DNA from: Prostheceraeus crozeri
Lineage: Eukaryota; Platyhelminthes; Polycladida; Euryleptidae
Assembly (NCBI GenBank): GCA_907163375.1
Contig: CAJQUW010010395.1
Coordinates: 1-64,000, forward strand
DNA length: 64,000 nucleotides
Reading direction: 5' to 3'
Part shown: in pieces, positions 1 through 10,477 of the stretch
Layout: the number at the start of each line of letters is the position of its first letter
Numbering within the stretch: the first letter of the stretch is position 1
Position numbers and translations under genes: made by a program
Notes under the pieces: model-generated
Database searches by the model: none
The model's input: the letters and a program-made list of their open reading frames with translations, nothing else
What the model was told of the DNA's origin: nothing

Positions 1-2447
1 TTTATTTTGATATCAAACAGATAAAACTTAGATTTGCTAAACTTTTAAAACTCTTGAAAACAGTTATGATTTTATTTTTATTTAAACTTGTCTACTTGTA
101 AACAGTAAATCTGACGATCATTATTTTTACAAACAGTTACACCTTTATTTCTAACGCAAGTACACTATTGAAACTTATTTCTAACTTGTAATCTTAAAAC
201 ATTTTCTTTGGGCGATGTGATAGATGAAATTAGTGTCAAATAAAATTAAGATTAGCTTACACTTCTGATACAGGGATAGGCAATCGACTGCGATCCTTTG
301 TGTAAAGAGCTGGTTAGACTACGAAAGGAGATGTGAGTTTTGTTTGCGGTGTGGCGGTGAGTGTCCTCCCATTTCATTGCCTGTCGCGTTCTAATATCGT
401 CTCATTGAGAGTGACAGGTAGAAACTCATGGTTCTCATTTAACGGTTTGCAATGGAAAGTTTTTAGCAACCTTCGACAGTTGGCTAAATGTCGCCCTGGT
501 GCGATGCTACTCGTTGAGACTCATCCAAAGGGAGGTACACTTGCAAAATGACCGCTGAGAGGTATAACTAAGATTGACCATTGCCGAAGGTCCTTGGGTT
601 CATCGCTACGGGTTTCACCGCTGCCCTTTAACAGGAACCACCGTCGAAAGGAAAAATACACCGTCTTCATTTGCAAACGTCCAAGTTGACTGATAATCAG
701 TTTCAACTTAATGATAGTATTAGCCTCAGTCTAAAGCTCTGCCAGGGCGTAAACCGCGTGGAGGCTCTATCATGTGCTCGCCCATAGGGGACGATTATAC
801 TGGTAGTGTTGGTGTAGTGATTTCAATCTTGTGAAAAGGGAAGTTGAGAATCTTTTCTTTTGTTCTCATCAACGTTTATATGGGGAGCAATCATTGAAGG
901 GACATCTAATGAAATTAATTTCACTCTACTCCATATCATAAAGACTAATCCTTTGTCGAATGGCTTGGAAGTACTTGAACTGGCGAGAGATGGCGTCACG
1001 TTGAGTCTTGTGAAGTCGAACGCCCAACATGAGAAGGCTCAGAGGTTCGGTCTAACAACCGACGAACAAACCCGTGCAACAACATTCCTCTCTACGGGTC
1101 AGTCCGCAGTCGAAGGATACGCTCGGCAATGGGGTATTAACAGCGATGATGTGCTTATGAGTAGAAGTTGAATCTCTTGATAGCAAGAGATAGTCAACTA
1201 GATAGGAAGTCAAAAAATAACCTGATAGGCAGGGACAAATGGATAGTAAGTAATTTACCACTTATGTAGAGGAATGTTAGATTTGAGGGTAGTGAGAGGC
1301 AGCTCGATCCGTGACAGCCGATGGCGCCTTGTAATGATCACTATGGGAAGAGAGAGATGAGATCTTTTCCCCGTTACCCGCTCTTTACAGCTGAAGACTT
1401 CATTGTCATGCCTCGAAGTGTTAACGCATACGCGCGAGGAAGTAGTGAACAGTAGCTGGATCTAAACCCCTCAAAGCTGGCTTAAGTTAGTTAAATTTGA
1501 AATATGATAGCAGATTTGAACTCAGCATACTTGATAAACCTTGAGGATACCACCCAAGTTATTGCTGTGATAGCATGATAGCAAGCCGTAGAGGCTTGAT
1601 TACCAGGTTTTGCAATGAGATGTTTAGAGGCAAACCATGACAAGATAGCTAAGATCTCAACCGATTGGCGTTCATAAGTGTACGTTGAGTGTCTGTGTAA
1701 CTGCCCAAACATGAGACATGGAGTTGTCCAGCGGTTACGGGTCTTAAATATGACACATTCCATTGCACACTTATCACTACGAGCATCGTCCCGACCGTCC
1801 CGAAGGAAACACACCTGTCAGTGACAGATATTACAGCAAAACTCTCCGTGTCTTGCTCGCTTTCAGTGAAAACAGCCACGCTTATACCATAGAAGACTGG
1901 CTCAGAACATCATTAAAAAATGCTTTATTAATTGGACTTCAGCAGGGTCGAAAACCCCAGAAAACCTCCAAAACAGTGAATTTAAAATTTTCAACGTTTT
2001 TAGCACTACTTATGAAATTTTATAAGGTAGTTCCCATCACTGTAGGCAGGTCAATAGCGACCGAACCTTTTTTGAAATCAAGTCAAACGGTACTTGTAGA
2101 AGCGCAAAGAGATACGAGCTTTAAAGGTTTTTGGAGTCTTTTATGGCTGGAGACGAAGGCCATCTCCTGGCGAACGTACCCCTCTAAGCTGCTGGCGGCT
2201 TAGTGATATCAGGCAATGATTTTTCTAAGTCGGTTTCTCTCTACAGAAAACTTGGAATTTGGAAGTGTCCGAAGCTATCATCGAGGAGCTCAGAGAGACG
2301 ACGACCTACCTCTGAACAATCGTTCTCCTTCTAAATGACAAGTCTCCGTCGTGTTCCCAGCTTATACTAGTGTGTGGCGATCAGCTGATGACGATAAATA
2401 CCCATAGGCCAAACACTAAAAATCGCCGTCTATCTCCGGTTCTAGTG
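1..2447. other. Unassigned region, no recognisable gene
   Basis: I found no protein family, tRNA or repeat structure here. The first 300 bases are AT-rich like the rest of the window. From roughly 330 to 2200 the composition looks visibly richer in G and C, and several open frames of 60 to 146 codons occur on both strands, the longest at 1763-2203 plus. None shows a motif I recognise, and none has a neighbouring frame that continues it. It could be a degenerate transposon whose family I cannot identify, or structured non-coding sequence. Ribosomal RNA was considered and not supported. Confidence 0.5.
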
Positions 2448-3975
2448 CTACGCGATTGAGCTGGAAATACACCATTTCCATGTAGAATTTGACGCTGAAT
2501 CCGAATCTGGCCTCCGTTTTCCCATCCGATGCTTCGTTTTGGCTCTACAGTAGGCAGCCATCGCAAAAATTCTAACTCGTTTTTCCGAAAAATGTTGAAA
2601 ATTTTTCTCGCCGATGACTTGAAACTCTCCGATTGACATGAAACTCACCATACAGATAAAGAATCTGACGCTGATTCCAAATCTGAAATCCGTTTTCCCA
2701 TCCGATACTTCGTTTTGAAGCTAGAGGCCAAAACGTCCCAAATTCTAACTCTGTCGTTTTTCGCCAATGTCCCAAAATCTTAAATGGCATCTCACATCTA
2801 AACGAAGACAGATAGGAACAAGCCGATTCTTTCACTGAATTTGTCTCACTCTTAGCTTTCAAACGAGCTATCGCACGACAAAATCCGTCCACTGGAAGCC
2901 AAAATCAAAGCAAGCTGTCCAGAGGGGGGGACGTCAGTGAAATTTCAAAATTTGATGAAAAATGTTTTGGTGACGGTCCCAGGTCGAAATTCCACACTTT
3001 GGAAAATTTTCAAAATTTTACCCATACAAAGTCACTCTGACACTTAGGATTTTTTCAGGTGAGTGAGCTCCGACCTAAAATCTTGTAACCGCTCTAACTT
3101 TTGAACGAAGACAGATAGGAACAAGCCGATTCTTTCACTGAATTTGTCTCACTCTTAGCTTTCAAACGAGCTATCGCACGACAAAATCCGTCCACTGGAA
3201 GCCAAAATCGAAGCAAGCTGTCCAGAGGGGGGGGGACGTCAGTGAAAATTTTTTCTCTCCGATTGAGCTGGAAACATCCTTCCTAACCCAAAATTTCACG
3301 TAGATTCCGAATCTGGCCTCCGTTTTCTCATCCGATGCTTCGTTTGGGCGCTACACACCAAAACGTCCCAAATTCTAACTCTGTCGTTTTTTCGAAAAAT
3401 GTTGAAAATTTTTCTCTCCGATTGACTTGAAACTCACCATACAGATAGAGAATTTCACGCTGATTCCAAATCTGAAATCCGTTTTCCAATCCGATGCTTC
3501 GTTTTGAAGCTAGAGCCCAAAACGTCCCAAATTCTAACTCTGTCGTTTTTCGCCAATGTCCCAAAATCTTAAATGGCATCTCACATCTAAACGAAGACAG
3601 ATAGGAACAAGCCGATTCTTTCACTGAATTTGTCTCACTCTTAGCTTTCAAACGAGCTATCGCACGACAAAATCCGTCCACTGGAAGCCAAAATCGAAGC
3701 AAGCTGTCCAGAGGGGGGGGGACGTCAGCGAAAAATTTTTTCTCTCCGATTGCTTTCAAATTCACCATACAGATGCAGAATTTCACGCTGAATCCGAATC
3801 TGGCCTCCGTTTTCTCATCCGATGCTTCGTTTGGGCCCTACACACCAAAACGTCCCACATTTTAACTCTGCCAAAATTTTGAAGAAACAGTTTTTCTCGC
3901 CGATTGAGCTGGAAATCACATCACAGATGCAGAATTTGACGCTGAATCCGAATCTGGCCACCGTTTCACCATCCA
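2448..3975. repeat. Complex satellite-like repeat with G-tracts
   Basis: Blocks of a few hundred bases recur with high identity. The block at about 2650-2932 is repeated at about 3439-3720, and a shorter shared core (the part starting ACGAAGACAGATAGGAACA) occurs at 2802, 3107 and 3590. Each core ends in a run of seven to nine G followed by ACGTCAG. Similar CAGAG plus G-tract junctions recur outside the block near 4117 and 4197. Long minus-strand open frames cross the repeats and encode the same peptide twice. I regard these as a by-product of the repeat rather than genes. Confidence 0.8.
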
Positions 3976-3981
3976 AGACAA

Positions 3982-4082
3982 CCTAGGCGGTCGCCCATGT
4001 AAACCTAGACGGTCGCCCACGTCAACCTAGACGGTCGCCCACGTCAACCTAGACGGTCGCCCAAGTCAACCAGGCGGTCGGA
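3982..4082. repeat. 22-bp minisatellite (CCTAGACGGTCGCCCACGTC family)
   Basis: About four and a half tandem units of 22 bp differ by one to three bases each, directly following the satellite block. The units are contiguous, with no spacers. Confidence 0.85.
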
Positions 4083-4440
4083 CCAACTCACTCGAGTCTC
4101 ACACTCTGTCGTTGCAGAGGGGGGGGGGAGTCAGCGAACATGTTGTGAACCCACCTGGCCGGCACACCACGACAGACCACAACCTCTGTCGTTCCAGAGG
4201 GGGGGGCGCGCTGTGTTTATTCTGGACCTTTTGTTACTACTAACATTGTCCGGGGCTGTAGGCCCATCGAAGTCACAAAAAATACCCTTTATTCAATGAT
4301 ACTACCTCTAGAATAAAGCTATCTGCTGGAATAGGTAGAATAAAGCTACCTCTGTCGATCTATCTCTTTCTTACCTCTGCGTGCAGTTAACACAACGGCC
4401 GAGTACTGTGATTTCAATTTTTGAACAAATCGATTTATCA

Positions 4441-4608
4441 CAGGTCTATCGAAAAAGTGGAATTGAGGTTTATCAAGGTCAATTCCAATTCCAATTCCAA
4501 TTCCAGTAGATTTAAATATCGTCTATTCCAAGTCCAATTCCAATTCCGATGAAAAATGGAATTAATTCCGGATCGAAATTAATTCCAATTCCGATTTTTC
4601 CAACTCTG
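4441..4608. mobile_element. Short hAT-type MITE with GGAATT sub-terminal arrays
   Basis: The two ends resemble each other in inverted orientation. The left end begins CAGGTCTATCGAAAAAGTGG, and the right end read on the minus strand begins CAGAGTTGGAAAAATCGGAA. Both run into multiple copies of GGAATT or its complement. CAG-plus-G ends are typical of hAT elements. I could not find a convincing 8-bp target duplication, so the exact borders are uncertain. Simple AATTCC microsatellite expansion is the alternative. Confidence 0.45.
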
Positions 4609-4875
4609 GCTAGAAGCAATAACAGGGCATAAACCATTTTCAATTCAAAGTCATTCGAGAGCGTCTGTCAAGGTCAACCCACCAACCAAAACGTCTGTCA
4701 GGGGTCATTCAGTATTCAGGGAGATATGAGGAATATTTTGGCATTGGTTTCAATCGGCAACCTTTTGGTCTAATCTAGCCTAGTTGTAGGGTGTTACATA
4801 ATAGGCCCCCTATGTTTACCCACCACTAATACCCAGCCAGACGGTCAGTTCCCAGTTTCACTAACCACGCACTAC

Positions 4876-5455
4876 ATGGTATCGTACAAGAAAATTGGTA
4901 ACCTTTTCGTCTATGCTCGACCCCCCTGGCGCCTGGTCTATGCCGCCTGTTGGGAACGGCTCATCAAGGACGGAAAGAAATTATCGCAATGCAAATTGTG
5001 TGAGAAGACCTACGTATATTCTGGGAGCACCACGAACATGTTGAAACATTTGGGCGATGCTCATCGACTGATTATTAATACCTCGTGTGACTTAAAACGA
5101 ATCGCCGCCGGACGGCTGAGTAAATCGACTGTGAATGTGGATCTCGACTGCGATGCGCCTCCTGACGATTCTTCTTCTGTCTGTCTCTTCAAAGAAACCA
5201 AAAATATGCATTTTTTTCATCGAATCGCTCTTGTTTGAAACTAGGCTAAGTGATGATCCACTGCTTTGGTGGAAAAATGAGTAAAGATTCCCGACTTTAA
5301 AGAAAGTTGCGAGAAACTTCTGGCGATACAACCCAGCAGTGCTGCCGCTGAACGGTTGTTCAGCACATCGGGAAACATTTAGAGCACTAAAAGGTTGAAC
5401 TTGTCCCGAAAAATGCCTCCAAACAATCGTTTTTTCACGAAAATATAGGTGTCAC
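4876..5455 (+). pseudogene. Internally deleted hAT transposase (BED finger plus C-terminal dimerisation remnant)
   Basis: The N-terminal open frame (4876-5238) carries a BED-type zinc finger: CKLC, then STTNMLKHLGDAH, the usual hAT DNA-binding head. Immediately downstream the sequence jumps to the far C-terminus of a hAT transposase. LSDDPLLWWKNE lies near 5248-5280, and after a frame change SSAAAERLFSTSGNI lies near 5334-5380. The catalytic middle of the protein (normally several hundred residues) is missing, and stops and a frameshift interrupt what is left. hAT transposases are cut-and-paste enzymes. This copy cannot encode an active one. No terminal repeats were identified. Confidence 0.8.
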
Positions 5456-5553
5456 AGAATGTATAAGATATTTGTTTTGAGATGGTCTTGTACATGCAAA
5501 TTTCCACCAGTAAATATGTAGTTGCTGTTTGCAATGAAATTGACTATACGTGT

Positions 5554-5593
5554 ATATGACAGTCTGTAAGTCCTAACTCACAGACTGTCATAT
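5554..5593. repeat. Perfect 14-bp inverted repeat (hairpin)
   Basis: ATATGACAGTCTGT at 5554-5567 and its exact complement at 5580-5593 are separated by 12 bases. It lies between the hAT relic and the piggyBac element. It could be a terminus or sub-terminal hairpin of a small element. Confidence 0.7.
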
Positions 5594-5995
5594 ATTGTCA
5601 AATGCATATTTCTCTCATAACATCCGAGTGTATAATACGGTTTTATCATGCTTATAATGGTGCGAAAACGTTTTGTCTATATCATGTTATTCAGATGAAA
5701 ATTATAAAGGAAGAAATAATAGAAATATAAGTAGGTCCGTTATCCTAGAAAAGTACATCACTACATCACACTTATTAACCCTTTAAGGACCATAGTGTTT
5801 GAGGCCATCGAAATTGAAATTACTCTTGCGGGATCTTTTTGCCATCACTTCAATATGAAAACTACAAAATTTCATCCAATAATTCTCTTTCGTTGTGAAG
5901 ATACAGGGTGGCACACATATAAACCACTTGTCCTTAAGGGTAAATAAACGCTAAAAACTATGCATGAAAGTCATAGAAGCAATTCCGGGTTGCAT

Positions 5996-7604
5996 TCAGG
6001 CAGAAGCTTTTCTCACATGCTCAGCATGTGAGAAGCTTCTGCAGTCATTCTGCTTCCCTGAGCCCAGGAAACAGCGTCTGCGCTTGGCTCCGAAGACTGG
6101 CAGGTGATGGCCAGGAACCACGAAGTGACCCGGGTTCTTTCTGCCTTGATGCAGTCTTTGTCGAGAACTGAATTGTCCAGCAAGCTTCCGAACGAATGCT
6201 TGTCGGAATTGCAGCAGTGTTGGGGATTTCATGCGACAAATTTCCATTTTCTTCCGGTAGATGATGTGAGCATTGAGGATGCTCAAATCGATGATGTCGA
6301 AGAATATTCGCAGATAGAATTTTGCCCGGCTTCGTCGATCGATTTGGTAGCACTCCTTCAGTTGGTACGTTAGGTCAACACCACCCATAATTGAATTGTA
6401 GAATGACACCTGTGAAAAAAGGAAATGTCAATATGCTTGCGCATGTAGGCCTACATGCAAATATTTTTGTGCGTAACAGATATGTGATTATAGAAATACG
6501 CAGGAAACAGAGGCCTACTGCATGCAAAATCAACAAGTTATGTAAGCACTGTCATGTAACTTACAGTTGTACACGTACGAGTATATCCTACGTTTTAGAG
6601 TGAGTCATTTATTAAATGTCAAAATACATGTACTTCGAATGCTTTTAGACTAGCTCTCTGCGAATTGTGTGTGTGACCTGCTTATGTAATTGATATGCAC
6701 GAATCGATTCATAAAATTGAAAATATATTTCGTGTAGGACTGTATGCCTATTGTGATGCAGCTTCATTGATTCACGACATGATTGAAGGGTTGCATGCAC
6801 ATTGCACAATTATGTAATAGGCGATATCAGATATTTGAATTCAAAAGGAGGAAGAATCAATATACTCTCATCCAGAAGTCCACATGCACAACGGCTTCCT
6901 ATGAATGACAGTGCCGGTGTGGCACTGTAAATTGATCTTGGATTGCTATGATTTGCATTGTTCTTTGATTTGCATGTACATGTACAATTCTGAACATAAT
7001 ACAAATCAACATAATACTAGCAAACAATATTATAACTTGTACACATCATGTGAGGTTTTCTATGCATCCAAAAGTGTATGTGTTGGCCTCAGTGTCTACT
7101 CACCATGATAGGTTTTTGAACAGATTTTCTTGTCGAACGGCCTTTCATCCTTCTCGTCACAGCAGTTGTCTCGCAAGGTTTCAGGAAGTTCGACAGCATC
7201 GTCACTGGCCTTTTATCTATCCATTGACAATATCAAACTTTTCCATCTTCTTCCACGGATCCAGATATGTCACCCTTTTTCATCTTCTCTGCATTCTTTG
7301 CAATTGGCGGGAGGTTTCTTTTTTTAGGATTGACCGTGGCGACGGCCATGATGCCGTTTGTGTGCAGAATTTTCATCAGTCTAACCGATGAGAAATAGTT
7401 GTCAAAGGCTAGTCGAACTCCAATATTCTCTATCTTGTCGGACAGCTGAAGGACAACCGACTCACCTAAGGCATATTCACAGCCTTCTGGTTTTCGACCG
7501 GTGTAGAGTTCAAATTCAAAACAATATCCCGTCTTTGAGTCTGAACGCATCCAAATTTTGAAGTCCCACCTGATACTGGGTTTCTTTAGCATGTATTGTT
7601 TCAT
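5996..7604 (-). pseudogene. piggyBac (PGBD-type) transposase, intron-containing, broken
   Basis: The first recognisable part (7604 down to 7104) has MKQYMLKKPSIRWDFKIWM, then the catalytic-core motif LAFDNYFSS. An in-frame TGA at 7233-7235 interrupts it, after which the same frame continues as WIDKRPVTMLSNF and ends at a GTGAGT donor (7103 downwards). A matching acceptor TTTTTTCACAG at 6410 leads in frame to YNSIMGGVD, the third-aspartate motif, followed by the helical C-terminal region. The implied intron is 694 bp. The block carrying the first catalytic aspartate is not found, so the protein is incomplete at its N-terminus. The cysteine-rich C-terminal finger expected after RRRC is replaced by a foldback sequence. 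Confidence 0.88.
6000..6043. repeat. Foldback in piggyBac C-terminus
   Basis: GCAGAAGCTTTTCTCACATGCT is followed almost directly by its inverted copy AGCATGTGAGAAGCTTCTGC, with a two-base difference between arms. It sits where the transposase zinc finger should be encoded. Confidence 0.75.
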
Positions 7605-8368
7605 GGAGTTGTGTGGACTTCAGAAATAAGCTTGTATAAGCTTGCATATTTTGAGTGATGCAATGTCTGTAATAGAATCTCAGAGTATTCATTTTTTCCA
7701 ACAACTTCATTAGTAAAGTGGTATAAAACACTAGCACACTCAGATTTCTGATAGAAAATTACCACTGAATCTACGTACGTATGTCTTGACTATCTACCTG
7801 CACACATTCTACATTTGCGCATTATGTAGTGTAGGATATGCAACAACGAAAAAAGTCAATGCTTAGATGAATAATGTCATAAACAGCTTGACTTTGTACA
7901 ACTATTGTTGTCTGTGCATGATTAATATTGGTTTTATCAGGTACTTGAAATGTAGAATATAATAGAGAAAATTTACCATTGAGGACAAGTGGTTCATATA
8001 TGTACCACCAAAATTCAAATTAGTCTGTACGGTTTCCTATTGAAAAAATCTTGCGCCAAGTGGTCTAGTTTGCTAATATAGGATATTTTCTAGGAGAAAA
8101 TGCTAATAAGAGTTACACAAGTGCTCACGGTGATTATAGAGAGATTCGTAATATAAGGCAAAAACTTACCTCACGATATGGCAGATTTCAAATCGAAACC
8201 AAAAATAAACGAAACTTTGTTGAAACGCAATTTTTGTTTGTATCAGTTATTTTTTATGCAAATAAACAAAATGAGGGTTGTTGGGTTATTTCAATTGACT
8301 TTGAAGTGTAGTAATCCAACAAAAAAGAAGGTGGTGCATGTATGTAACACCAGTCTTTAAAGGGTTAA

Positions 8369-8690
8369 AAAATAATTAAGAACTTTAGTTGACTTTAGTA
8401 TACATCACTACATGCGACATACAATGCAACGTGAAAATGTATCAACACGAAAAGCGAACATTAATACCGCACCATTTGAAAGTCATTATGGTATTTTGTG
8501 CCGTCTTTGCTGTCGAAAAAGGCAGACGTGATCAAACTATTTCCCCCTGGTAGTTGTATGGATAATACTTTCTTTCTATACATACAAGTAATTCAGTAAT
8601 ACGATACCATTTAGGTAAATACTACTGTCAAACCGCACGGTTCCGGTTAATCGTGCGAGCGATTAACCGCGCCTGGCCCTGATCAGCCAA
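8369..8690. other. Spacer between piggyBac and pogo relics
   Basis: No gene is visible. A short inverted repeat (GGTTAATCG / CGATTAACC) lies near 8646-8669. Confidence 0.4.
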
Positions 8691-8696
8691 GCTTCA

Positions 8697-9256
8697 AAAA
8701 CATATGGGATTCCGATAACAACTCTTCATCGCCACTTGAAGGGAGATATTCAACAAATAGGACGATTTCACATTGTGTTCCCCAGTGACTTTGAGAATTT
8801 CTTGGTGCATCATTAATTGAGTTTGAATGAACCACTCTACGGCTTGTCGACAAAAGATGTACGACGTATCGAATATGAGTTAGCGAAATCATTGAATTTA
8901 AAACAATCATTCAATGACGAAAAGGAATTGCAGGAAAAAACTGGGTTATGGCTTTCATGAAAAGAAACGATTTAGCTATCAGGAAACCTGAACCAATTTG
9001 TTGCAAGGGCATCGGGATTCAATCATCACCAAGTTGGTAAATTTTTCAAAATATTGCGGGCATGTTTAGATTCCCATGAATACGGGCCCCATCAAATTTG
9101 GAAAGTGGATGAAAGTGGATTACCCACTGTCCAGATACCTAATAAAATCATAGCTAAAACAGGAGCAAAGCAAGTGGCAAAAATTACAAGTGCTGAAAAG
9201 GGGCAAGCAGTTACGATGGTGTGCAGAAAACTGTACCGGTACTATCACGTAGCCTA
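8697..9256 (+). pseudogene. pogo/Tigger-type (DDE_1) transposase fragment, frameshifted
   Basis: Reading across frames gives, in family order, a psq-like helix-turn-helix (GIPITTLHRHLKG near 8705), the CENP-B-type second DNA-binding part (GLSTKDVRRIEYELAKSLN near 8836; AGKNWVMAFMKRNDLAIRKP near 8930; ARASGFNHHQVGKFF near 9007), and the start of the DDE domain (PHQIWKVDESGLPTVQIP, TSAEKGQAVT, 9054-9230). The aspartate and glutamate of VDES fall in the first catalytic block. At least two frameshifts separate these pieces, and the protein stops at 9256 before the remaining catalytic residues. The full family protein is several times longer. This is a dead copy. Confidence 0.82.
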
Positions 9257-9447
9257 AACCTAACTTTCAGTAAGAATCTAGCCTTTTTAACTAGACCTAC
9301 ATAATCAATAAATTGAGTCAAATCTCAATAAATTACTCTAAAATATGTGATAGATACACGTATGCTATAATATGTATAAGCGACACCTAAATTGGGTAGA
9401 TTTCCTATAGATTTTTATTGAAATGATACAAACATGTAAATCACAAC

Positions 9448-9739
9448 ATGTTCCGTTCTGCCCCGCCTATGTGTTCTGTTCTGCTTCGCAGTGTTCCGTT
9501 CTGCTGCAACCAATGTTCCATTTTGCCCCACCGGGTGGGGCAGAACGGAACACATGACAATTTTACCAGTTCTGAGATTTTTACATACAGTACCAATATC
9601 TGAGCATCCTTCTTGCTTGTTTTCACATTATAAAACTACTGACAATAATACTAGCGATTAACTGTGAAAATATAGTAAGAATAATTGAAGTAGGGACGAA
9701 TTAATGTTAAGGGTTCTATTCTGCCCCACTCTCCCCTAA
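9448..9739. repeat. GTTCCGTTCTGCCCC repeat array, possible element terminus
   Basis: Four imperfect units of about 21 bp (TGTTCCGTTCTGCCCCGC type) lie at 9448-9531. An inverted unit follows directly (GTGGGGCAGAACGGAACA, about 9535-9552), and a further diverged copy, TTCTATTCTGCCCCACTCTCCCCT, ends at about 9737. The last, read on the minus strand, resembles the GGGGAGAGTGGGGCA-type ends seen on some DDE transposons. It may be the right end of the pogo-like relic upstream. No matching left end was seen. Confidence 0.5.
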
Positions 9740-10477
9740 AGCTATTAGCTCTACTTGAGTGGAAATAGCTCAAAGTCATAAATCTAAATTTGAAAAATTC
9801 GTGGAAGTTTAATGATGATGTCTCTTCATGTCCTTATTTATGAGTTAATATCTCACAACTTTCTTGAGAATCGATTTCACTACCCACGACTAATATTGTT
9901 TTCAAATGCCTAAAGAAGGCTAGATTCAGAAGCGCAACGAGTTCTCAATTGACAATTGACGTCAACAACAACTCGCTTTATCAGCTTCGTTAAAATTGTT
10001 TTTCACCTCAGCGAATTTCTCGATTGATTTTATGGTTTCATGTTATTTCAAGATTTCCATCAGGCCAATGGAGATTTTCGTGTGTGTTTCATGCATGTAC
10101 GACATTGTGTTTAATGCAATCGTTTAACTGGATTATGTTCTTTATCGATTATTTAATAATCATGGTCGTTGTTCATGCTATGAATAACAAGCTCCGTTTT
10201 TGTGTTCATGCTTGCTGAGTCAACTGAAAAATTATGAACATAGAATGAAATAAAATTTCTGTGCGTCATTGTAGGCTGAAATGATCAACTCCCTGTCACG
10301 ATCGCTTTTTCGAGAGTTGATTTTTAACTGATCATTATTAATAGTTGTCTATATAATCCACCATTCCTGCGATCGAGTAAAGAAACCACGCATTGGCCTC
10401 TAAATATGGCAAAATTCATGGAAGCATTTTTATTGATGATCAAACATAAAAAATCACTTTTTGATACATTTTCTTTT
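9740..10477. other. Non-coding spacer, nothing recognised
   Basis: The sequence is AT-rich with no recognisable coding sequence. A weak inverted repeat (GATCAACTC / GAGTTGATT) lies near 10278-10322. Confidence 0.5.

Larger units (their letters stand above)
5779..8364 (-). mobile_element. piggyBac element bounded by TTAA
   Basis: TTAA occurs exactly at 5775-5778 and 8365-8368. Inside these the ends are inverted copies: CCCTTTAAGGAC on the left and, read on the minus strand, CCCTTTAAAGAC on the right (11 of 12 match). A second, sub-terminal inverted pair lies at about 5908-5938 and 7981-8011 (ACAAGTGGTT...ATAT...CACC). piggyBac transposases insert specifically at TTAA and duplicate it, which fits. 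The element is about 2.6 kb and carries the decayed transposase on the minus strand. The interior 7620-8160, where N-terminal exons would be expected, shows no recognisable coding sequence. Confidence 0.88.

Noticed and set aside
330..1480. Ribosomal RNA fragment
   Set aside because: The GC-richer sequence suggested it, but I could not find any conserved rRNA core string.
2572..3786. Two minus-strand open frames (2572-2892 and 3328-3786) encoding nearly the same peptide
   Set aside because: They follow the satellite repeat exactly, change with it, and have no protein-family resemblance.
3982..4082. CRISPR-like regular repeats
   Set aside because: The units are contiguous 22-mers with no spacers, in a eukaryotic context; it is a minisatellite.
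4441..5455. Treating the GGAATT MITE and the neighbouring hAT relic as one element
   Set aside because: The MITE's right end faces the relic as a terminus (CTCTG at 4604-4608), so the relic would lie outside it.
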